From Fumia sp045121595 (GTDB lineage Bacteria > Bacillota > Clostridia > Oscillospirales > Ruminococcaceae), in NCBI GenBank assembly GCA_045121595.1, contig JBGVGI010000091.1, positions 124,001-188,000 on the forward strand: DNA of 64,000 nucleotides, read 5' to 3'. Made by a program: the position numbers and the translations under genes. Below are positions 59,288 to 64,000 of this stretch, one piece after another. Under the pieces are notes generated by a model, which worked only from the letters and a program-made list of their open reading frames with translations, did no database searches and was not told the DNA's origin. Position 1 is the first letter of the stretch, and each line of letters starts with the position of its first letter.

Positions 59288-60577
59288 TTGGAAAAATATG
59301 TTATTCACGGCGGTAACAAGCTCCAGGGTGAAGTAACCGTAAGCGGTGCTAAAAACGCTGCTGTAGCTATTCTTCCCGCTGCAATTCTTTCCGACGAACC
59401 GTGTACAATTGAAAACGTACCAAACATAAGCGATATCAATTGTACATTAAAAATCCTCAGACAATTGGGCGTTTTGGTAAAAGTTATAAATAAGTCTACA
59501 TTATATATAGATCCTACCCACATCACAGATCCTTCTGTGCCGTATGATCTTGCTAAAAATATGCGTGCTTCTTATTACTTCCTCGGAGCTTTGCTCGGTA
59601 AGGTAGGCAGCGCGTGTGTTTCTATGCCCGGCGGTTGTGACCTTGGTGCCCGTCCTATCGACCAGCACTTAAAAGGTTTTTCTTCCCTCGGCGCCGATGG
59701 TTCTGTTAACCACGGTATGGTAAGTCTTAAGGCTCCCGAAGAAGGACTTCGTGGCTCACATATCTATTTTGATATCGTGACGGTAGGTGCTACCATTAAC
59801 GTTATCCTTGCCGCAGTCAAGGCTGAGGGTCTTACGGTTATTGAAAATGCTGCAAAAGAGCCGCATATCGTTGACCTTGCAAACTTCTTAAACTCTATGG
59901 GTGCCGACATTATGGGTGCAGGTACCGACGTTATCAAAATCCGTGGCGTTAAACGTCTTCATTCTACACAGTATTCAATTATCCCCGACCAGATTGAGGC
60001 AGGTACCTTTATGGTAATGGCTGCCGCAACTAAAGGTGATATTTTAATTAAAAACGTTATCCCGAAGCATCTGGAGTCTATTACTGTAAAGCTTCAGAAA
60101 ATCGGTGCTGTGGTTGAAGAATACGATGACAGTATCAGGGTTATCGGCACAGGACGTCTTGAAAAGACAAGTATCAAGACTCTCCCCCACCCCGGTTTCC
60201 CGACCGATATGCAGCCTCAGATTACAACCTTGCTTACTTTGGCTGAAGGTACAAGCATCGTGACCGAAGGCGTATGGGACAACAGATTCAAATACGTGGA
60301 CGAGCTTCGCCGTATGGGTGCTGATATTTCGGTTGACGGTAAAGTTGCCGTAATCGAAGGTACAGGACATCTTATGGGGGCTCCCGTAAAGGCTACCGAC
60401 CTTCGTGCAGGTGTTGCGATGATTATTGCAGGACTTGTGGCTTCAGGCACTACCGAAATTGAAGATATCTATCATATCGAACGCGGATACGAAGATATTG
60501 AGCTTAAACTCCGTGCTTTGGGTGCAGACATCAAAAAAGTGTACGACCCCACGGGTGAAATGCCGGTTGCACGTTAA
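59288..60577 (+). CDS. murA: UDP-N-acetylglucosamine 1-carboxyvinyltransferase
   Basis: 429 residues; TTG start after AAAAGGGGTGTCGC. Substrate Lys/Asn in 'SGAKNAAVAIL' (K22, N23), and the catalytic Cys at 117 in 'MPGGCDLGARPIDQHLKGF'. 'HPGFPTDMQPQITTLLTLAE' and 'RAGVAMIIAGLVASGTTEIE' are further signatures. It starts peptidoglycan synthesis by adding enolpyruvate. Cys at the active site predicts fosfomycin sensitivity. It has its own terminator. Confidence 0.95.
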   Translation: MEKYVIHGGNKLQGEVTVSGAKNAAVAILPAAILSDEPCTIENVPNISDINCTLKILRQLGVLVKVINKSTLYIDPTHITDPSVPYDLAKNMRASYYFLGALLGKVGSACVSMPGGCDLGARPIDQHLKGFSSLGADGSVNHGMVSLKAPEEGLRGSHIYFDIVTVGATINVILAAVKAEGLTVIENAAKEPHIVDLANFLNSMGADIMGAGTDVIKIRGVKRLHSTQYSIIPDQIEAGTFMVMAAATKGDILIKNVIPKHLESITVKLQKIGAVVEEYDDSIRVIGTGRLEKTSIKTLPHPGFPTDMQPQITTLLTLAEGTSIVTEGVWDNRFKYVDELRRMGADISVDGKVAVIEGTGHLMGAPVKATDLRAGVAMIIAGLVASGTTEIEDIYHIERGYEDIELKLRALGADIKKVYDPTGEMPVAR

Positions 60578-60583
60578 AACAAT

Positions 60584-60614
60584 AAAAAGTTGGAGATTTA
60601 CTCCAACTTTTTTT
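60584..60614 (+). terminator. Terminator after murA
   Basis: AAAGTTGGAG (60586-60595) pairs with CTCCAACTTT (60601-60610), then a T run. Confidence 0.88.
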
Positions 60615-60633
60615 ATGTGAATAAGGATGATAT

Positions 60634-61410
60634 ATGACTTACTTTTACAACTTATGCAGTTCGAGTAAAGGAAACTGCACCTATATCGGTGATGACGATA
60701 ACGGCATACTTTTTGATGCAGGAATAGGGATAAGATGTTTTGCAAAAAGTCTTGCAGCTGCTTCTGTTAATCCCAAAAGCATCAGGGCCGTTTTCATCAC
60801 CCACGAGCATTACGACCATATAAAAGGTCTTGATGCAATTATAAAAAAGTACGGTATACCTGTCTTTACTTCAAAAGGGACTGCAGAAAACCTTTTGCTT
60901 TCTGATGACACGAATCTACATATCATCGACTCTCCCGTAAGTATTTCGGGGTTTGAGGTTACGCCTTTTCGCACTTCCCACGACGTAAAGGAAAGCTTAG
61001 GCTTTACAGTTAAAACTCCGTCAGGCAAGAAAATCGGCATCTGTACCGACTTAGGCTACGTGAGTGACGAAGTTTTTTCTTCCCTTTCGGGAAGTGATTT
61101 TATAATGCTTGAGTCAAATTATGATGAAAGTATGCTGAGTTTCGGCAACTATCCTGAGTTTTTGAAAAGACGTATTGCTTCAAAGTACGGACATCTTTCA
61201 AACAATCAATGTGCCGAAACGATAAAAAAGCTTATTGAAGGTAACGTAAGGCGTTTTGTTTTAGCGCATTTAAGCGAAAACAACAACCGCCCTGAAACAG
61301 CACTTGCCCATTCAAAGAACTATCTTGCAGATAATAACCTTATCTGTGGCAGGGACTATTTTTTAGAGGTACTCAAAACGGTAAACGACGGAAAGGTGAT
61401 TGAAATTTAA
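60634..61410 (+). CDS. MBL-fold metallohydrolase (YycJ/WalJ-like)
   Basis: 258 residues. The metal motif 'HEHYDHIKGLD' (HxHxDH, about 57-67) and 'CTDLGYVSDEV' and 'LAHLSENNN' further on. The start 'FYNLCSSSKGNCTYIGDDDN' matches the YycJ/WalJ family, linked in Firmicutes to cell wall and DNA processing. Function not settled. It shares one base with the rlmH start (TAATG). Confidence 0.88.
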   Translation: MTYFYNLCSSSKGNCTYIGDDDNGILFDAGIGIRCFAKSLAAASVNPKSIRAVFITHEHYDHIKGLDAIIKKYGIPVFTSKGTAENLLLSDDTNLHIIDSPVSISGFEVTPFRTSHDVKESLGFTVKTPSGKKIGICTDLGYVSDEVFSSLSGSDFIMLESNYDESMLSFGNYPEFLKRRIASKYGHLSNNQCAETIKKLIEGNVRRFVLAHLSENNNRPETALAHSKNYLADNNLICGRDYFLEVLKTVNDGKVIEI

Positions 61411-61892
61411 TGCTGTCTGTCAATATTATATGTATAGGAAAGCTTAAGGAAAGCTATTTGAGGGATGCGATTTCGGAATACTCAAAACGCCTTACCGCTT
61501 TTTGTAAATTTCAGATAACTGAGCTTTCGGAATATAAGATTTCCGACAATCCGTCGGAAGCAGAAATAAGCACCTGCCTTGAAAAAGAGGGTTCAAGTAT
61601 TTTAGCAAAAATCCCGAAGGACAGTGTGTGTATACCGATGTGCATTGAAGGGCGTCAGCTTTCTTCTCCCGAACTTGCAAAAGAGTTTGAGAACATTTCA
61701 CTTTCAGGAAAAAGCTCTGTTACCTTTATAATAGGTGGCTCGTTCGGGCTTTCTGACGAAGTGAAAGCACAGGGCAAGATAAAGCTTTCGATGTCGAAGA
61801 TGACCTTTCCCCATCAACTTGCGAGAGTAATGCTTACAGAACAGATTTACAGAGCATTTCAGATAAATTCAAACGGAAAGTACCATAAGTAG
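61410..61892 (+). CDS. rlmH: 23S rRNA (pseudouridine-1915-N3)-methyltransferase
   Basis: 160 residues of the SPOUT fold. 'SVTFIIGGSFGLSDEVKAQG' (SAM knot) and 'MTFPHQLARVMLTEQIYRAF' to the end 'INSNGKYHK' are diagnostic. It methylates the pseudouridine in helix 69 of 23S rRNA. In Firmicutes rlmH commonly follows walJ, as here. Confidence 0.96.
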   Translation: MLSVNIICIGKLKESYLRDAISEYSKRLTAFCKFQITELSEYKISDNPSEAEISTCLEKEGSSILAKIPKDSVCIPMCIEGRQLSSPELAKEFENISLSGKSSVTFIIGGSFGLSDEVKAQGKIKLSMSKMTFPHQLARVMLTEQIYRAFQINSNGKYHK

Positions 61893-61903
61893 GAGGAATA
61901 ATT

Positions 61904-63724
61904 TTGATTCGTAATGATTTAAGAAACGTAGCAATCGTAGCCCACGTTGACCACGGAAAAACCACCCTTGTTGACGAAATGTTAAAACAAGGCGGTGCTT
62001 TCAGGGAAAATCAGGTGGTTGAAGACCGTGTTATGGACAACAACGACCTTGAACGTGAAAGAGGTATCACAATTTTAGCAAAAAACACCTCGGCTTTTTA
62101 TAAAGACGTAAAAATCAACATCATAGACACCCCCGGCCATGCCGATTTCGGTGGCGAGGTTGAGAGAGTTCTTAAAATGGTTGACGGTATTTTATTGCTT
62201 GTTGACTCCTTTGAAGGTTGTATGCCACAGACGAGATTTGTTTTGCAGAAAGCTATGGAGCTCGGTCACAAAATCATCGTGGTTGTAAATAAAATTGACC
62301 GCCCCGATGCAAGACTTTATGAAATTGAAGACGAGGTTTTAGAGCTTTTAATGGACTTAAACGCTACCGAAGAACAGCTTGACAGTCCCGTTGTTTACTG
62401 CTCAGGACGTGAGGGCACTGCGACCTACGCTCCCGAAGTACCCGGTAAGGATTTAAGACCTTTGTTTGACAAGATTTTAGAGCATATTGACCCGCCAAAA
62501 GGCGAGGAAGAAGAGCCTTTCCAGATGATGGTATCCGCTATCGACTATAACGAATACGTTGGTAGAATTGCAATCGGCAGAGTTACACGCGGACGCGTTA
62601 AACAGGGTCAGGAAGTGGGTATCTGTAACTACCACAACCCCGACACAAAGTACAAAGGCAAAGTCGTAAATATGTATGAAATCAACGGTCTGAACAGAAC
62701 TCCCTGTACTGAGGCAACCGTTGGTGACATCATCTGTATTTCGGGTATTGAAAACATCACTATCGGTGAAACAATCTGTGCGCCCGACTCTCTCGATGCA
62801 CTCCCCTTCTCAAAGATTTCTCAACCTACTGTACAGATGACTTTTTCCGTTAACAACTCCCCCTTTGCGGGCAGAGAAGGTAAGTTTGTAACTTCCCGTC
62901 AGATACGCGACCGCCTTTACAGAGAGCTTTTAAAAGACGTTTCCTTAAAGGTTGAGGATACAGACTCCGCCGACAGTTTCCTTGTATCGGGCAGAGGTGA
63001 AATGCATCTTTCTATTTTAATTGAAACTATGCGCCGTGAGGGGTATGAGTTTCAGGTAAGTACTCCGAGAGTTCTTTTCAAAGAAGTTGACGGCAGAAAA
63101 TGTGAGCCTATCGAACGTGTCGTAATCGACGTTCCCGAAGAATCAATGGGCTCCGTTATGGAAAAGATGGGTTACAGAAAAGGTGAGCTTCAGCAGATGA
63201 CTCCTCAGGGAAGCCGCGTTAAACTCGAATTTTTAGTTCCTTCCCGTGGACTTTTCGGTTATAAAAACGAATTCCTCACCGATACCAAAGGTGAAGGCAT
63301 TATGGCTTCCGTTTTTGAAGGCTACGAGCCGTTAAAGGGTGAAATTCCAACCCGAAACGTAGGCTCTCTTATCGCATTTGAAACGGGTACTGCCGTTACC
63401 TACGGTCTTTATAACGCTCAGGAACGTGGTCAGCTCTTTATCGGTGCAGGTACCGAAGTGTATGAGGGTATGATAGTTGGTCAGTCCCCCAAGGGTGATG
63501 ATTTGGTCGTTAACGTTTGTAAGAAAAAACAGATGACTAACACACGTGCTTCAGGCTCTGACGATGCGTTAAGACTTATCCCACCGAAGATTATGAGCCT
63601 TGAACAGTGCATCGAGTTTATCACCGAGGACGAGCTTATCGAAGTAACCCCCGAAAGCTTAAGACTCAGAAAACAAATCCTCGACAAAACCCAGCGCCTC
63701 AAAGCCGAAGCTAAGAAGAAGTAA
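61904..63724 (+). CDS. typA: Ribosome-associated GTPase TypA/BipA
   Basis: 606 residues; TTG start after AGGAGGAATAATT. G1 'VAHVDHGKTTLVDEML', G2/switch 'RERGITILAKNTS', G3 'DTPGHADFGGE' and G4 'NKIDRPDAR' are intact. The C-terminal TypA domain has 'GELQQMTPQGSRVKLEFLVP' and 'SRGLFGYKNEFLTDTKGEGI'. It supports ribosome assembly and stress adaptation. It ends before a bidirectional terminator. Confidence 0.96.
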   Translation: MIRNDLRNVAIVAHVDHGKTTLVDEMLKQGGAFRENQVVEDRVMDNNDLERERGITILAKNTSAFYKDVKINIIDTPGHADFGGEVERVLKMVDGILLLVDSFEGCMPQTRFVLQKAMELGHKIIVVVNKIDRPDARLYEIEDEVLELLMDLNATEEQLDSPVVYCSGREGTATYAPEVPGKDLRPLFDKILEHIDPPKGEEEEPFQMMVSAIDYNEYVGRIAIGRVTRGRVKQGQEVGICNYHNPDTKYKGKVVNMYEINGLNRTPCTEATVGDIICISGIENITIGETICAPDSLDALPFSKISQPTVQMTFSVNNSPFAGREGKFVTSRQIRDRLYRELLKDVSLKVEDTDSADSFLVSGRGEMHLSILIETMRREGYEFQVSTPRVLFKEVDGRKCEPIERVVIDVPEESMGSVMEKMGYRKGELQQMTPQGSRVKLEFLVPSRGLFGYKNEFLTDTKGEGIMASVFEGYEPLKGEIPTRNVGSLIAFETGTAVTYGLYNAQERGQLFIGAGTEVYEGMIVGQSPKGDDLVVNVCKKKQMTNTRASGSDDALRLIPPKIMSLEQCIEFITEDELIEVTPESLRLRKQILDKTQRLKAEAKKK

Positions 63725-63785
63725 ACTTTTGCCAAAGGCAAAATCATAACTTGGCACAGCCAATCATAACTATAAACCCTAAACT

Positions 63786-63820
63786 AAAAAATCCGCCCAC
63801 AAAAGTGGACGGATTTTTCT
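63786..63820. terminator. Bidirectional terminator
   Basis: AAAAATCCGCCCAC pairs with GTGGACGGATTTTT, one mismatch, loop AAAA. It lies between typA and the convergent partial gene. Confidence 0.88.
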
Positions 63821-63824
63821 TATG

Positions 63825-64000
63825 CTATTTCTTTATATATCTTTGATTTCTGCTTTGAGGTTTATCAGGCAGCGTCATTTGTACAAGTCCAAGTTCCAGA
63901 GCAGGATGTAAATAATGTCGTCTTACTGTTTCCTTTGATTTCAGATGCAGTAAATCTATAAGTGTAGCCAGTGTATACGGCGTATCGTAATCCATAACTT
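63825..64000 (-). CDS. C-terminal end of a winged-helix (AlbA/Fic-like ATP-binding) protein, partial
   Basis: The last 58 codons of a gene running in from the right edge, stop at 63825-63827. It has 'TLATLIDLLHLKSKETVRRH' then 'YLHPALELGLVQMTLPDKPQ', ending 'QRYIKK'. This matches the C-terminal winged-helix of RecG-like/AlbA-domain or Fic-type DNA-binding proteins common in Clostridia. The catalytic part is outside the window. Confidence 0.6.
   Translation of the reverse strand, partial: VMDYDTPYTLATLIDLLHLKSKETVRRHYLHPALELGLVQMTLPDKPQSRNQRYIKK

Overview
The window has two parts with different base composition. Positions 1 to about 17,430 are the right part of a prophage, G+C-rich and rich in GAC/GTC/GGC codons. 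From about 17,430 to the end is an A+T-rich chromosome. The host looks like a strictly anaerobic Firmicutes/Clostridia bacterium. It has the oxygen-sensitive ribonucleotide reductase NrdD/NrdG, a Clostridia-type DUF3343 protein next to a cysteine desulfurase, the MEP isoprenoid genes ispD/ispF, the cyclic-di-AMP pair cdaA/cdaR, strong AGGAGG ribosome sites and TTG starts. No species can be named from the sequence.

Prophage, left to right on the + strand: the end of a contractile tail sheath, the tail tube, a tail assembly chaperone with a -1 ribosomal frameshift, the tape measure, and a PBSX/Xkd-like baseplate series (XkdP, Q, R, S, T, U), so this is a myovirus-type phage. The capsid and terminase genes would lie left of the window. 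A tail-fibre protein follows, then a complete diversity-generating retroelement (DGR): an Avd-like protein (8495-8953), a template repeat TR (8979-9085), a reverse transcriptase (9249-10448) and a fibre/adhesin target (10315-12021) carrying the variable repeat VR (10962-11068). TR and VR align without gaps over 107 bp. All 19 differences fall at TR adenines. A carbohydrate-binding protein, holin-like membrane proteins and an amidase endolysin come next. Then a gp10-like protein, a reverse-strand hypothetical gene, an XRE regulator, a ribbon-helix-helix regulator whose promoter is covered by a 20-bp palindrome, and an IS30-type transposase as the last phage gene. No tyrosine or serine integrase is present in this arm, so the transposase may be the phage's own mobility enzyme.

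Chromosome: a LacI regulator with an oxidoreductase; two serine tRNAs; a membrane protein; dusB; a polA-rimI-tsaD-comEA-like cluster; an AraC regulator divergent from a GH4 glycosidase; a heterodimeric ABC exporter; a HAD phosphatase; pnp and rpsO; a peptide-binding lipoprotein; an FAD protein; cdaA/cdaR; a cysteine desulfurase with DUF3343; ispF/ispD and a LysR regulator; a CofE-like protein; an MFS transporter; guaB with a small unlisted 55-residue gene and a structured inverted-repeat element upstream; two paralogous SGNH hydrolases; a sugar kinase/nucleotidyltransferase/phosphomutase operon; nrdD/nrdG behind a promoter with NrdR-like boxes; and murA, walJ-like, rlmH and typA. The window ends inside a reverse-strand gene.

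The main discovery is the DGR. It would let the phage rewrite the ligand-binding face of a tail adhesin while keeping the fold. Its details are unusual: the target lies downstream of the RT with a 134-nt overlap, and the VR is internal in the target rather than at its C-terminus.
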